Assembly: GCA_965153355.1 (NCBI GenBank) | Contig: OZ231126.1 | Span: 35,526,001 to 35,590,000, forward strand | Length of the DNA: 64,000 bases | Direction of reading: 5' to 3' | Origin: Flaccisagitta enflata | Taxonomy: Eukaryota; Chaetognatha; Sagittoidea; Aphragmophora | Shown: one piece after another, positions 33,140 to 46,359 of the stretch | How positions within the stretch are numbered: the stretch's first letter is position 1 | Layout: every line of letters starts with the position of its first letter | Translations under genes and position numbers: made by a program | The notes under the pieces: model-generated | The model's database searches: none | Told to the model about the DNA's origin: nothing | What the model saw: only the letters and a program-made list of their open reading frames with translations

Positions 33140-34030
33140 TCCTAGCTGTTATAGTGTCCCTCTTTGTTGGTCTGTCTGTTTGTTGCAGTCATCTCTGTTG
33201 TAGTGGAGTGCTCTCTTGTTGTAGTCACTGTTTCACTGTTATAGTCATCTTCTGTTTGTTATGGTCATATTTCGCTGTTGATCATCTCTGCTGTGTGTCA
33301 TATTTCATAGTAGTCGTCTCTTGTTTCCTCTTCTTGTAGTTGCTCACCTAGCTGTTACAGTCATCGCCTCTGTGGATCATGCGTGTTGCAGTCGCTCTCT
33401 CTTATGTCATCTCTTCATGCTGTAATATCTTATATTCTTTACAGTGCATCTATAACACACGTCATCTGCTCTCACTTCTGATCTATACTCACAGTCAGTG
33501 CTCTAAACACGTCATCTGCTTCTCCTTCCTGATAATCTCACTCGCCTGTCATCTGCTATCGCTGGGTCACTCCACTTCGACTCTGCTGCAGTCATCTGCT
33601 CTCGCTGCAGTCATCTGCCCTTGCTGCAGTCATCTGCTCTCGCTGCAGTCATCTGCTCTCGCTACAGTCATCTGCTCTCACTGCAGTCATCTGCTCTCGC
33701 TGCAGTCATCTGCTCTCGCTGCAGTCATCTGCTCTCGCTGCAGTCATCTGCTCTCGCTGCAGTCATCTGCTCTCGCTGCAGTCATCTGCTCTCGCTGCAG
33801 TCATCTGCTCTCGCTGCAGTCATCTGCTCTCGCTGCAGTCATTTGCTCTCGCTGCAGTCATCTGCTCTCGCTGCAGTCATCTGCTCTCGCTGCAGTCATC
33901 TGCTCTCGCCGCAGTCATCTGCTCTCGCCGCAGTCATCTGCTCTCGCCGCAGTCATTTGCTCTTGCCGCAGTCATTTGCTCTTGCCGCAGTCATTTGCTC
34001 TTGCAAGGTCATTTGCTCTTGCAAGGTCAC
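33140..34030. repeat. 19-bp array (CTGCAGTCATCTGCTCTCG)
   Basis: Clean from about 33586 to 34030 (about 23 units) and degenerate before that. Every unit carries CTGCAG except a 3' variant block with CCGCAG. It lies between two IPO5 C-terminal exons on the plus strand, so it is probably intronic. The open frames are artefacts. Confidence 0.92.
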
Positions 34031-34285
34031 AATGCAGTCTTGATGTTCAACCTAATTACAAGAGCACAATAAGTAGGCCTAACTGATAGTTCTACAATAA
34101 GTGCCACGTAGGAAAAATTTTTCCCCTGTCCATGATAAGGCAGGGCCGGAAATACGTATGCCTCATGCGCATTTCAGCTCTCTTGCCGATGGACGGACGG
34201 ACAGACAAAACCACTTTTAGAGACGGTGCAGCGGCAGTGATTCGTATTGGCAATGAATGTTTCGGATTAACAATGTTTGTTTCAG

Positions 34286-34408
34286 GTGATGAAATATATG
34301 CCATCTGCGACGAATCTCGAAGAGACTATCCCTCATTGGCTCTCGTGGCTTCCGGTTTGGGAAGATGACGAAGAAGCCAAACATATTTATGGATATTTTT
34401 GCGAGCTG
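34286..34408 (+). CDS. IPO5: IPO5 C-terminal exon, intact, on the plus strand
   Basis: Acceptor TTTGTTTCAG, donor GAGCTG|GTGAGT, 41 codons, phase 0 both ends. Encodes VMKYMPSATNLEETIPHWLS then WLPVWEDDEEAKHIYGYFCE and L. This matches the C-terminal HEAT segment (EEVLPHWLSWLP...EDKEEA) of animal importin-5. It is in the orientation of the noisy arm, opposite to the clean exons at 15-25 kb, and has no partner on the first arm. Unlike its neighbours it carries no obvious error. Confidence 0.88.
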
Positions 34409-35240
34409 GTGAGTGGAAAATCTCTTTTTAAAAATTATCTGATGTGATGTTTCTGATCGGCGATTTACTGCAGAAGATGTCAGCACATATAAAATAATCT
34501 CCGCTTTGAATCTTCGGCACAACCAGCAATATCTCTTGTCTATTTATTCAACATAGTAAAATAGCGAGAATAATTAAGCCTAATAAATTCGCCTCAAGCC
34601 AGTGTTAAGATAAATCATTTAAAATTTTAACCTGTTTAACGGGTAATCCATGATCATCCATCGAGTCAAGCTAGATCGTGGTTCTTTTTGAGGCTGCTGG
34701 CTCTTTACTGTCTTATCGCCGCGTGTATCGATGCCGCAAGCTGACGCTTTGCGGTGACTGGGTGAAACAACCGCTGTAGCTAACGAAACTGCATCATGGC
34801 GAAGTCATGGTCGAAAATGTTCGCCGGACATTTTACTGCCATCGTACAGACTGCACAGCTCATGGGTATTTCAGAACATGCTTTATTTCTGTTGATTAAT
34901 CAGCCAGTTTAAGTCTTTATGACCGATGATAACGAAGAACACATGCGCCATAGCAACAAGAAGGTGACATCGACCGATGTCGGTCAGCAACACGACGTCG
35001 GCGTGATGTGGCCTTGTTTATCGTTTGTCTCATTACCTCAGTTGAAAAGGTGATTTTCATAATTTTCGCAATTCTCTTCCATTCTGTCTGGTGTGTCACC
35101 TGTCAAATCTCGCTTCGTCATACTGCTCTTCTCTTGTCGCCGAGAATCACTTTGTCTCCTTTCCTTTCACTGGGTAAAAAAAATCATTTCACTGTTTTCA
35201 TAATATATAATATATATATGCACAGGCGATAGCATAAATA
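34409..35240 (+). other. probable remains of the IPO5 3' end, unresolved
   Basis: The last IPO5 exon should follow the intact exon. 34630-34900 has GC-rich, coding-like composition but no frame I can trust. Confidence 0.3.
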
Positions 35241-38200
35241 ACTTTCGGTACTCAAAAACTTCGTTCTTTCCTTCTCGGCTGGCTGATTCTGTCTGCATCG
35301 AAAGTCGTCGACGACAACTCTTATATAGATTGAATGAATGCATTTCTCATGATTATTTTCTGCAATCTTCTTCTGTCACCATCACTGCGCTACTAAATCT
35401 AACATCTCCGAAGAAAGATCCATCCAAGCTTTAAAATAAAGCACCATTTACTAGATCAGTCAGAACTATTTTTCTGTGAAACAAAAAATATGACATTATA
35501 TAACATGTACACACGTGTGTGCGTGAATATTAATGCTCTCATAATCTGCGATATAAGAAAACGAAGAAGAAGCTATTTCCTTCTACGCCTCTGTTATAGA
35601 CTTTCTTTGTCGTGATCTGATAACGCACTGCGCCATCTTGCTGCTTACTTTTTACTGGCGTCAGCGCCGTTTCTTTTTAACCGCAAATATTGCAACACAA
35701 CAAGTGAAGTTCGTGACAGAAAAGCATGCGGCGATTTTAGTTATTTCCCATGTGCAGCATGCAATGATGTGGTAAAGGACAAATGTTAATTTGATGTTGA
35801 TGAAGAGTGAGATGATGACGTGAAAAGTTGTGATGATGAATGTGGGGTGTTATGAAAGGATGATGATGATTTGGTTTTAAGTGACCTTACAATTCAGCAA
35901 TGCACAACTATTGATTATTGCCCTTTTTCACATGTTGCTTTCTTTTGCTTTCCTTCGTTACTTTATGTGGGCAAATCTTAAACAAATTACTGTAGTAGTA
36001 TAAACTATTATCAGATCTTTGATGTTTATCTTTCCTGTGATGCAATGTGTAGTATAAACAGTCTATAAGAAAATCAAATTTGTAGATAACTGCAGACCAA
36101 TACAGCATTCTCAAGCCATCTTAGTGAAACAAACAATAATCTTACTCAGGCAGAAGGTACAATTTTGCAAAGAGCATTATGCTATTGCAGTAGTTTAGTG
36201 AAATGCCTATGCTAGAAGTAGGTGGCTGGGCCAGTTTTAAAAAATGCCTCGAAAGGCTGTTAAAAAGAAATGAGCAGGCACAGTGTATTAACCATTCTAT
36301 TCTTTCTTATTAGTGTTATTATTGGTATTAATATTTGTATATTGTATTGTATTTGGCAAAATGAATGTATTACATTGAAGTAAACAGTAGCTATCTAAAC
36401 ATGTACCCGGGCAAACATTGCGAGACGCAATGTGTTACCATTTGCCGCATCAAACTAAAAAAATTCATTAGTTCACTCATTAGTCGATAATAAGCCAAAT
36501 CATAAACGATAAGTAAAACAGGTCAAAATCATCAGATAATAAACGTTTAAACGGCGGGCAATTCAATGGCGAATGACTTGCCGGGGATTGACCTTTGTAT
36601 GTACGTACGCTAGATTGAGTGTTTTATTTTTGTCGCGAACTGAAAAAACGTGTGCGCTGAGGCTTTGTTCATCATAAAATCGATCTGTCTGTCAGACAGC
36701 AATTGAAAAATGAGCAGGTATTGTGTCTTCCGGTTTAATTTTTCCGCCTGCGTGATCCGATACTTTCAGATTTATCTTATGAAAAACTGGATAATTGCGC
36801 TGGCGCAATCGGTGAAAGATTCACCATGCCGCGACCTATTCAGTATAGTCAGACACTGTCTGTTAGCTATAAGTCAGTATGTCCCCTCATCTGAGCAAAT
36901 GATGTTTTAGTGTTAAGACTTAAACTCAACATGCTATTATTCCCTATATATGAAGATTTGTCGGAAAAAAAATCAGTCTTCTTGCACAGCATATTCAGAA
37001 CAAGTGCGAAAGGGAACTCACAGCAGGCTGATTACAGCCTCAGATAGTGACCAATATCAGAATTTAATAATTCTCTCTCAGGGTTGGAAACACAAGCAGA
37101 AGAATGCTCTACATGAAATATTTTTGCGTTATAATTTTAAGGCTATAAACCTGCAATTTTCATGATTTTGAATAGAATCAATAAAGATATATTAGTTTAC
37201 AAACATACAATATATGTTTATCTGTTTCAGCATATTCTACTATCTTTGAAAATTGTTGTGGCTACTCATTGCTTCAGTTTCTTCTTATGATTTTAGATGC
37301 AACAAATGAATAAATATTTTGAAACATGTTTATAACATGCAAGCATATCAGTGGTAGACCTTAGCATTTAGCTCATTTAATTTATTTTTTTTCTCTTTAA
37401 GTAGAGATGAGATAAATGACAATTAAGCACATACAAATACCAGAAAGCATTTCATTGAGCATAACAGATATCTGGTCAGTGATGTTGAATATTTTGCTCA
37501 TCTATTTTTCTTTGATTTTCAGTGCAGTCAACATAAATGCTCTTGTGATCTAGCAAATATCTGGAATAGTAAAAGCTGATGAGTAACCAATGCTTAACTT
37601 TTCCTCTATTGTGTGCGTGTATTACTGTGTGTTTGGCAAATGAGTGATTATGAACTAACAAGGTCAGCTTAAAATAGCTAATCAAACTTTAAAGGTAATC
37701 ACATCCCAGATAGGAATACAATTTAGTTATTAACTAAAAGTGTTTAAATAAGGAACAAAAAAGATAACATTCTGATATCAGAGGTATTGAAGATCTTCAA
37801 TTATATTATTCTGAAACTCTTGTGTGTGCAGCCTGATCTCCCACATATTTCAAAATATAATCCTAATTAAAAATGCTCTGAATGGCTTTGGTCAAAGGAG
37901 CGAAATATGAAAGTAAAGCTGCTGTAAAGCCTGTTTTGCCAGGCACGATTTGAAGCCTGTGGCACGGAACGCGAAGTGGATTTATTCTTAAGAAAACGCA
38001 GTTAGTCTGTGAAGCGATGTGAGTAAGAAGGCCGTTTTCATGCTGAGGCAGCTAACTTAGGCAGAGAAGGCTGGGTAGGGCCTGAGCTGAAAAATTTCTT
38101 GCAGCTTAAGTGCGCAGCTGGTGGGGCGCAGGCTGTGCAGCAAGTCGGTGGAGATCTGGCGATATGGGCATGGGGTTGGCAGCCGAGGCCTGATGAGCCT

Positions 38201-41040
38201 AAGAGTGTGACAGAGAGAGACCAGGCACAGACTGACAGACTAACAAAAAAGATTGTTTCAAAATAGACTTTGATGGGCTAATTCAGATGGACAGCAGTAC
38301 TATATTAGTGTGTGAAAGAGACATGAGCCCAAGACAATGACACATGTAAGGCACAGAGTAGAACTGTTTTTAGTGTCTGAAACATTATGTAAGTTAATGC
38401 CAGACAGTATTTGAGCCTCATGGCTGGGTTGAGCTTTGGAAGCTTGGGATTTGAGCCACCCAGCAAGTGGATTCAGGCTAGAGTTAGGCCTCAGGCTAAA
38501 TTTGAGCATGGCGCTGGACCGTGCTGAACAGGTTGGGCCTTTTAGCCTCTGGAAGGCCTCTAAGTAAGGTAGATCAAGGCGCCAGGAGGCGGGATCAGGC
38601 GCAGGAGGCAGAATCTAGGCCTGAGGCTGGGTGGGAGGCCTGAGAGCGATTACAGGGCCAGGCAGCGTATTTAAGGCATGGGAGATTCTGGAGGCACGGG
38701 AAGTCTGGAGAGTGAGATGGATGGGAATAAAGCAAATAAACAGTGCGGTGCCTAGTTCCCTGGGCTATCTCACTGAGCTGCGCTAAAAAGGATTTAAAAG
38801 TTCATTGAACACTGAAAAGTCAGATTTAGGATACAAGATGTCATATTGTGAGGAGTGCGTGTCTGCACTTCTCCTTAACAGTTTGTTGTCAAATTAAGAA
38901 ACAATTTATGTATTGATGCATGAAAATCAGAAATAAGGGCAATTAAATCAGCTAGATAAGCAAAATACTCAGGAATCACTCATCAGCCTTCACTGAAAAT
39001 AATGTATATTTGCAGTAATAATTTATTTCATCTATCAAAAGTTAGCAAAGCACAAGGCTGGACTCCCCTCAGCCAGCCTGTGAACGAAGTGAGCAGGGCA
39101 TGTTTTCACATTTTCAGCTGTGCTCACTTAACAGAGGATGATGCTGGACCAATAGACGGAGTTTCCTGAGCTTCTTTGAAGTTACGTGTCATAACTCAAA
39201 AGTAAGCCAAATGAGTAAAACAGTGCTGCTGTTTATACTCTCTTCTTATATACTAATGTGTTTCAAATATTTATTCATTGTTGCATTCTAAATCAGAAAA
39301 AACTGAAGCTAAATAATGAAACTATAAATGTATATAAGATGTTTGTATATATAGTATGTTTTCATATTTTCATTAACCAAACAAGCAAATACACCTTTTT
39401 GTGATCACGTTTCAAATGTGAAAAGTGAAAATTCAATTTAGGCCTAACAAATAAATATTCAGAGACTAAAGTAACCATAAAACATTTGCTGTGAAACATT
39501 AGCAGTATGAAAGAAATTATCCGTTACCTTTATCAATTTTGGTCGAAAGTACAATCAACTACAATACAGCTATCGTGAAAAATAAAGCCTGTTTTGGTAT
39601 GTCAAGTCAAGAGACTATTTTCTGATTAAAATCTCTGCGTGAAGTATTTCAAGTCTGACATCATCATGCTGGAAATGGTCTGATGAAGGTTGTGTGCCTG
39701 ATAAGATAACAGGCGAATGTGGAAGTGTTCATTTGTATATACAATCTTTGTGTGCACTGACAAACTGCTCTCGTCCATTTTAATTGACTTAAGTAATTCT
39801 GAAGAAATGATTATCCAGTCTGAAGACAAGACAGATTAGAAATTTCGAATATATGTTCATTAATTTAACAATAACTGAAATACTCTACAAATGCAATTTG
39901 GGATAAGTGTTTCAGTGTAGGCTATAGTGAGAGATATTATTTCTCTTGGCTCATTCAACAAAGGCAGTCTGGGCATTCTCTGGAACACAAGGCGAGCAAT
40001 TTTGACCCGGCAGCTCTGGAGATGATTTTGAATCGTGGTCTGTTGATCTGCGGTGGGCTAACAATTACAAGAAGAATGGTCTTCTTTCAATAAAAATGAT
40101 TGCCAGTGGTGGCATCAGGCGGGCGTGGTGTGCTATATCATTTTTGATAAACCACTGCTGCAGAGACTACGCTGAACGCTGCTTTGCGACTGAAGAAGAT
40201 GACTGGGTAACGCTCATCCCTTCGTATTGATGTTGGGTTTCTGTATAGATTTAGAATTAGTCAGGTGACCGCCTTCTGCGACGAACATTTGCGCGTGAGT
40301 CTATAATATTTCTCAGACGTCGGGCTTGGAAATAGCTAAGCGCTGTGACCATGGTCGGACAACCCGCTGCTGATCAAGAGCTATCCAGCAGACTACGTAA
40401 TAACGTAATTCTTTAACATGAACTGGTGCAAACTGGCAAAACTGCCGATGGCATATGTGTTATGGTGGCCGAAATTCGATGCGGGTGAGCACTAGTTGCC
40501 GAAGTAATGAATGATCTGGCTGCTGTTGGCGATATAACAAGCTTTGAAATACTGCTGAATAACAGTAATAATCGCCATTTCAACTGCGTAACATCGCTAA
40601 CTCTTGCTATCGCGCGTCTCTAAAGATCGCCATTTCAGCGATCTCGCATCATCCGAGTTATATCTGCTTTCGTGCGTTTTCGCTACTTTCTATAACCTGG
40701 CTGTATTGTCGGTGGTGATCGTCGTGGCATGATCGTTCGGCAATCACACGTCTGCATTGGCCTACTTAACAACTGTGCTCGGGCATACTGTCAGCGAGCG
40801 ACTAAATCTGTTAAGCTGGGAGCGTAATCGCAGCATTCCATTTCCTTTACTGCGTGCATATCAAATAGTCGGGCTCTTAAGATGCCTGAGCATACCACTA
40901 TGTCGTTCTCTGTCAAAAAGATGGCGTGCTCTCTGCGCCGCTGCGGTGGCGGCAGGAATGTGAAGAAAGGAACATTTATTCACACTAGTGGTAACTCATA
41001 GGTATTCCTGGAGTCAAATTACGTTCAGTATGCTATAACA
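35241..41040. other. 5.8 kb with no recognisable gene; same degraded look
   Basis: AT-rich with scattered GC-richer stretches (37900-38700, 40000-40960) and no open frame beyond about 70 codons. A diverged copy of repeat R3 lies at 37060-37390. 39050-39110 vaguely resembles the start of the AACAAGGCC element. If 25-35 kb is uncorrected sequence, this may be as well, and real exons could be hidden here. Confidence 0.5.
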
Positions 41041-41070
41041 CAACATATATCCTATAACAATATATTATAT

Positions 41071-41072
<2 letters not shown>

Positions 41073-41145
<73 letters not shown>
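41073..41145. repeat. TA microsatellite
   Basis: About 36 TA units, marking roughly where clean sequence resumes. Confidence 0.95.
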
Positions 41146-41149
<4 letters not shown>

Positions 41150-41227
41150 TAATATTCTTCTTACTCTCATATAACTAGCTCTTCTTCTCTCTAAACTCTG
41201 CCCTGTATCCTTCTCTTTTCCTCTCTG

Positions 41228-41228
<1 letters not shown>

Positions 41229-41313
<85 letters not shown>
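41229..41313. repeat. CT microsatellite, first block
   Basis: About 42 CT units. Confidence 0.95.
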
Positions 41314-41317
<4 letters not shown>

Positions 41318-41430
41318 CAGCTTGTCTCTCACGTGTCTCTCTCACTTATTGTTTTTTTTTCTCTTCTCTTTGCTTTTTTTTATCCATTTTTTTTTTCATC
41401 TGGGAGTCAATGAACGTGAGCAATCTGTCT

Positions 41431-41783
<353 letters not shown>

Positions 41784-43087
41784 CTCTGTTTCTCTTTTTC
41801 TCCGAGAGAAAGAATTATCGATCGGTTTACTACGCCAATGTGAGAGATGAGTTTGAGAAAGGAGGGAATATGATTAATTTTTCTCTTAATTAGAATCTCT
41901 TTCCTCCTTTCGAAAGTGTCTTTCGACGAGGTGATCATACACGAAAAGGAATTAAGAAAAAGAAGGAGAGTGAAAAAGGGAGTTAGAATTTAGAAAAGGT
42001 CAACTTGTTTAGAAATTAGAACGAAGAAGGAAGGCAGAAAGAAAATGATTCGATGAATAAATGAACGAATGAGTAGAAAAAGTAGAATAAAGTAGAATAA
42101 AGTAGAATAAAGGAGACCCAAGCGCGTCTTTTTATGCAGAGAGGCTGTGTCCGTTGGTCGGACGGTAACGAAAAAGTCACAAAATGCGAGGCTTTTTCAA
42201 CAAAAGAGCAGTACCAATCTCTTATTTCATTCAGTCATTCATTCATACACGTTCATTCCCAAACACGTTCGTTTCTTAGGAAACGTTCTAAATCTGCGAG
42301 GCGCGCATATTGGCTGTTACTTGGCCTTGCTCACTCTCTCTCTTACTCATTCCCTCTTAAAAAGACGCTTCATTGAACTCTTGTAATATTTTCAGTTTTC
42401 ACTTATTTTTTTTTCAATTCTCAGCACTGTACCCTCTCTCAGACTCTTAAGCTTTTCTCTCGCAGTTGGGGAGAACTCTCTTTTTCTCTCACTCTCAATG
42501 AAGTGTCCAAAGAAAAAAATCAATTTTTCCTCCGCCGAAATTTACCCATTTTTGTTTCGGTTGAGTTCAATTTTCTCTGGTTTTTATCCCGTTTTCTGTA
42601 TTTAAGGGGCAAATTTGGTCGACGTCGAAAATCTGTGTAAATGCGAAGAAAAAAAACGATGTAAAAATATAAACATGCACTTAATGTGATTAGCTTTTAA
42701 AATATGTCAACATTCAATTACCAACAGTTCAGCAACGCGTCAACAGTAAAAACTTCAGCAACATCATTGAATCACAATCTCTAACCTTCAAAATTGAAAT
42801 GTTGCAACCATTTGGAAATTGGAACTCTTCTTGAACTCGCAATTTTGGCTTCTTCCAAATGTCAAACTTATCTTTCCACATCGTTGATCACATCGAGAAC
42901 AAAAAAAAAAAAAAAAAAACCAATCCGTCTGTTGAAAGAAAATAAGCAATCCATTTTCCATGTTATATAAGTCCACTGAAAACGACGCGAAGCATCAAAT
43001 CGTCCTTTGATACAGAATACTCCCTCCATTTATTATTGTACTTGAAAAAATCATAGTAATTTCTTCCACGTTATTTACTACCTCAGA

Positions 43088-43342
43088 ATGGTCAGCAATT
43101 CTAGCAAGTCCGTCGATTTCCGCCTCCTTTCGTCCTTGACTTTTCGTTTTTCCATCCACACAATCTACACAATCCTATTTTGCTCTATTGTTTTTCTGTC
43201 GATAACGACACTTGCGATATCTGCCGCCGCGTCGTCGAAAGTGGCGCGGATTCCCGGCGACATTCTCATCGGCGGCATGTTTCCCGTTCACAAAGACGCG
43301 CCAGGGAAACCCTGCGCCGTTCTCAGAGAAGATGGCATTCAG
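43088..43342 (+). CDS. metabotropic glutamate receptor-like first coding exon
   Basis: ATG at 43088, 85 codons, donor ATTCAG|GTTTGT, phase 0. Residues ~18-47 form a hydrophobic signal peptide (IYTILFCSIVFLSITTLA, then small residues). Then comes VARIPGDILIGGMFPVHK and CAVLREDGIQ. GDIxIGGxFPVH, the following Cys and xxxGIQ, with the exon ending at GIQ, are the start of the ligand-binding Venus flytrap domain of class C GPCRs, nearest to mGluRs. The next exon (usually RLEAM...) was not found downstream, so the gene either extends past large repeats or is cut. Upstream, 41.8-43.0 kb could hold the 5' UTR. Confidence 0.7.
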
Positions 43343-43361
43343 GTTTGTGATTTTTATTATT

Positions 43362-43384
43362 TCTTTTGTCTTTCTTTCTCTTTT

Positions 43385-43468
<84 letters not shown>

Positions 43469-43492
43469 TCCTCTTTTCTTTCTTTCTTTTTT

Positions 43493-43572
<80 letters not shown>

Positions 43573-43595
43573 TTTTTCTTTCTTTTTCTTTATTC
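43362..43595. repeat. CTTT microsatellite in receptor intron
   Basis: About 57 TTTC units with a few CTC and TTTT interruptions, 20 bp after the exon donor. Confidence 0.95.
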
Positions 43596-43719
43596 AACCT
43601 TTCATTCAATCATTTTCTTTCTTTCATTCAATCTTTTCTTCAATCTTTCCTTCAATTTTTTTTCTCTCTCTCTTTCTCTCTTTCACCTTCTCTATTTCTC
43701 GCATTCTTTCCATTACAGG

Positions 43720-43905
43720 CCTAAAATCAGCCCTTTCAAACCTAAAATCTAATCACTTGCTCAATTCAGCCTCATAATAACCTCTCAGGTCTCTAAACCT
43801 GCCCTCATCCTGATCTTATCACTGAATAATGAATCAAATCAGCCCTTAAATGTGCCCTTTCAGGACGTCTGGAAATTCACCCCTGATGGGACATCAGCCT
43901 TTGGG
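43720..43905 (-). repeat. dispersed repeat R4 (inverted copy)
   Basis: The reverse complement carries GGGTGAATTTCCAGACGTCC, AAGGGC, GATGAGGGCAGGTTTA and GATTTTAGG in the same order as 24020-24335. Confidence 0.65.
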
Positions 43906-44016
43906 GCCTTCCTGCTCTATCCACTTTCTTAGCTGATCTGCTCCAAGCGGGTATTAATTTTACCACGACCATGTACGATCCTTGGATGACTAGTTTACTT
44001 TTCTTGTTTTTCTTTC

Positions 44017-44179
44017 TTTTTAGTCGCGGACACGCGACTCTACACCTTGCCGTGTCGGTCGGTATGTCGGTAGGTCCGTCCGTCGGTCCGTCCGTCACAT
44101 TTTTGAATTCCGAGCGGTATTCGCATTACTGCACCTGCGCAACCGTCCGCGACTGGATTGCCGTGTATCCGGCCTTGTT
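44017..44179 (-). mobile_element. AACAAGGCC element, near-complete copy
   Basis: On the plus strand it begins TTTTTAGTCGCGGACACGCG, has a GTCGGTCGGTATGTCGG type microsatellite and CACCTGCGCAACCGTCCGCG, and ends GCCGTGTATCCGGCCTTGTT. 163 bp. It is followed directly by inverted repeat R2, so the two families sit together here as they do at 13.3-13.9 kb. Confidence 0.8.
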
Positions 44180-44214
44180 TTCCTCCTAAAAAGTCCTATT
44201 TCCTTTCTTTTTTG

Positions 44215-44470
44215 TTAAATTCAGTTCTTCTCTTTTCTTACATTCCGCGAAAAATTCCCCATACAATCCAATGGGAGGCTTGTGACGTTTTTCGGAAAAC
44301 GTCACAGGGCTGTGACGTTGTGTCACAATAGTAAATGACTCAATATATCCAGCCTTTCTAGCTTGTTCATCCATCTTTTTTTTCCCCATGGAAAGTTGCA
44401 TTTGTCTCATTCTTGGGGTTTGGATAAGTATTCCACCTTCTTGCCTGCTAAGAATGTTCTGTGCGACTCA
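44215..44470 (-). repeat. dispersed repeat R2 (inverted copy)
   Basis: The reverse complement reproduces the blocks of 13346-13560: TTCTTAGCAGGCAAGAAGG, GGATATATTGAGTCATTTAC, the ACGTCACAG hairpin and CCTCCCATTGGATTGTATGG. Confidence 0.75.
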
Positions 44471-45885
44471 GCTTTATGAAAAGAATAAATCAAGTGGCAT
44501 TATAACAGAAAAACAATGTCACAATATGCAACAGGAAGGAAACCACAGAATGTCTGTTAGTCTGTCCAACCGTGCGTCAGATTGTTGGTCCATAGGTAGG
44601 TCAGTTGCAATCAAGTTGAAAAGAGGTAAACATGCATTTTGTGACATATGTGTTTACTAATTGTCATACTACAGACGAAAGTGAAATACAAGAAGTTAAC
44701 CCCCCAAAAACTGTAGCACCCCCCCCTACAGCCTCAACCACAAATTGAAGAAAGACATATAAGGTAAGGAATGGAAAGTCATATCAATACAGTTAGCCTC
44801 ATCATAGCGATTTTGGAATTTCATTCCCAGTAAAGATGTAAAAAAACTAGTAAATTGCATTTTAGTATTTAAAAGTGTTAATTTGTGTAGTTTTAAGCTA
44901 TAATTTTTATTGGAGAAAATAAATGTCACATAAAGCAAGAGGAAGGGAGCCACATAATATGTCTGTTAGTCTATCTAACAGTGCATTGGGTTGTTGGTCC
45001 ATAGATTGGTCAGTTGTGATCAAGTTGAAAAGAGTTAAACATGCATTGTGTGACAGGTGTATTTACCGATTGTCATACCAATAAGCAAGATATCTCATTA
45101 TTGGTATTAACTTTTGTCACAATGAAAAACATAAGTGTATAATGTGTGAAAACTAATGTCACAAAAGCTGACAACAGATGTCACAGTAGGTAAGATGAAG
45201 TAATCGATAACTTGTCTGCCTGTATGTCAGTCTGCTTATCAGTGCATTGGTTCATTGATGTGAGGTGATCAAGCTGATACGAGTTAAACATCCATATTGT
45301 GCCCTTTGTCTTTATTGATTTCCACACTTCTAAACAAGAATTTTCATGATCTTTAAAAATCATTGTCACAATTAAAGATAGATACCACAATGAGTAGAAA
45401 CCAATGCCACAAAGGGTGAAAATAGATGTCACAATAGCTGAGATGAAGGGAGCAATAACTTGTTTGCCTGTATGTCAGTCTGTCATATAAACTATTGTCA
45501 CAATGAAAAACATTAATGTCACAAAAGGTAAAAACATATTTCACAAAGGGTAACAACAAATGTCACAATATATAAAATGAAGTAATTGATAACATGTCAT
45601 TCTGTTTTACAGTGCATTGGTTCCTTGATCTGGGGTGAATTATCTGAATAAAGTCACACATCAATTTTGTGACATTTTTCTTTATTGATTCCCCCCATAA
45701 GAAATTTTGCAATTTGTAAAAACTATTGTCACAATTAAAAATGATTACCACAATGTTCAGAAACCAATCTCACAAAGGGTGTAAACATATGTCACAATAT
45801 GTAAGAAGAAAGAAGCCATGAGTTGTCTGCCTTTATATCAGTCTGTCAATCAAAGCATTAGTTCCTTGGTCCATTGGTTGGTACT

Positions 45886-45931
45886 GGATGGTCAAAAAAG
45901 AAGTAACCAGGGTTATTTTTGTTGACCACCC
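45886..45931. repeat. 46-bp hairpin element, copy 1
   Basis: GGATGGTCAAAAAAGAAGT, AACC, then GGTTATTTTTGTTGACCACC: inverted arms of about 20 bp with almost no loop. Confidence 0.8.
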
Positions 45932-46200
45932 ATTATGTGATTTTTTTGAAAAGAGGTAAGTATTCATTTTGTGACATTTGTTTTACCTGATTCTCACACT
46001 AATAAACAAGAAATTTCACTACTTGCAAAAACTATTGTCATAATGAAAAAATAAAGGCAAAAATATGTAGAAACCAATGTCACAAAGGGTGAAAACAGAT
46101 GTCATATTAGGTGAGATGAAAGGAGCCATAACTTATCTGCATAACTTATCTGTCAGTCTATATGTTGGTAAATTGGTTCTTTGGTCCATTGGCTGGGAAA

Positions 46201-46246
46201 GGGTGGTCAAAAAAGAAATAACCATGGTTACTTATTTTGACCACCC
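46201..46246. repeat. 46-bp hairpin element, copy 2
   Basis: GGGTGGTCAAAAAAGAAATA, ACCATGGTTAC, TTATTTTGACCACCC. The most symmetrical of the three. Confidence 0.85.
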
Positions 46247-46359
46247 ATTATGTGACCAAGCTTAAATAAGTTTAACATTTATTTTGTGACATTTCATTTT
46301 ATTGATTGTCATACTAATAAACAAAAAAATCATTCTTTATAACAATCATTGCCACAATG

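Noticed and set aside
33379-34086. 235-codon frame of SALAAVICSRCSHLLSLQ repeats
   Set aside because: Translation of the 19-bp array; the 19-residue period equals three units.
39960-40963. GC-richer stretch as a possible broken coding region
   Set aside because: No stretch matched a family I know, and the frame breaks every 20-60 codons; left as unresolved.
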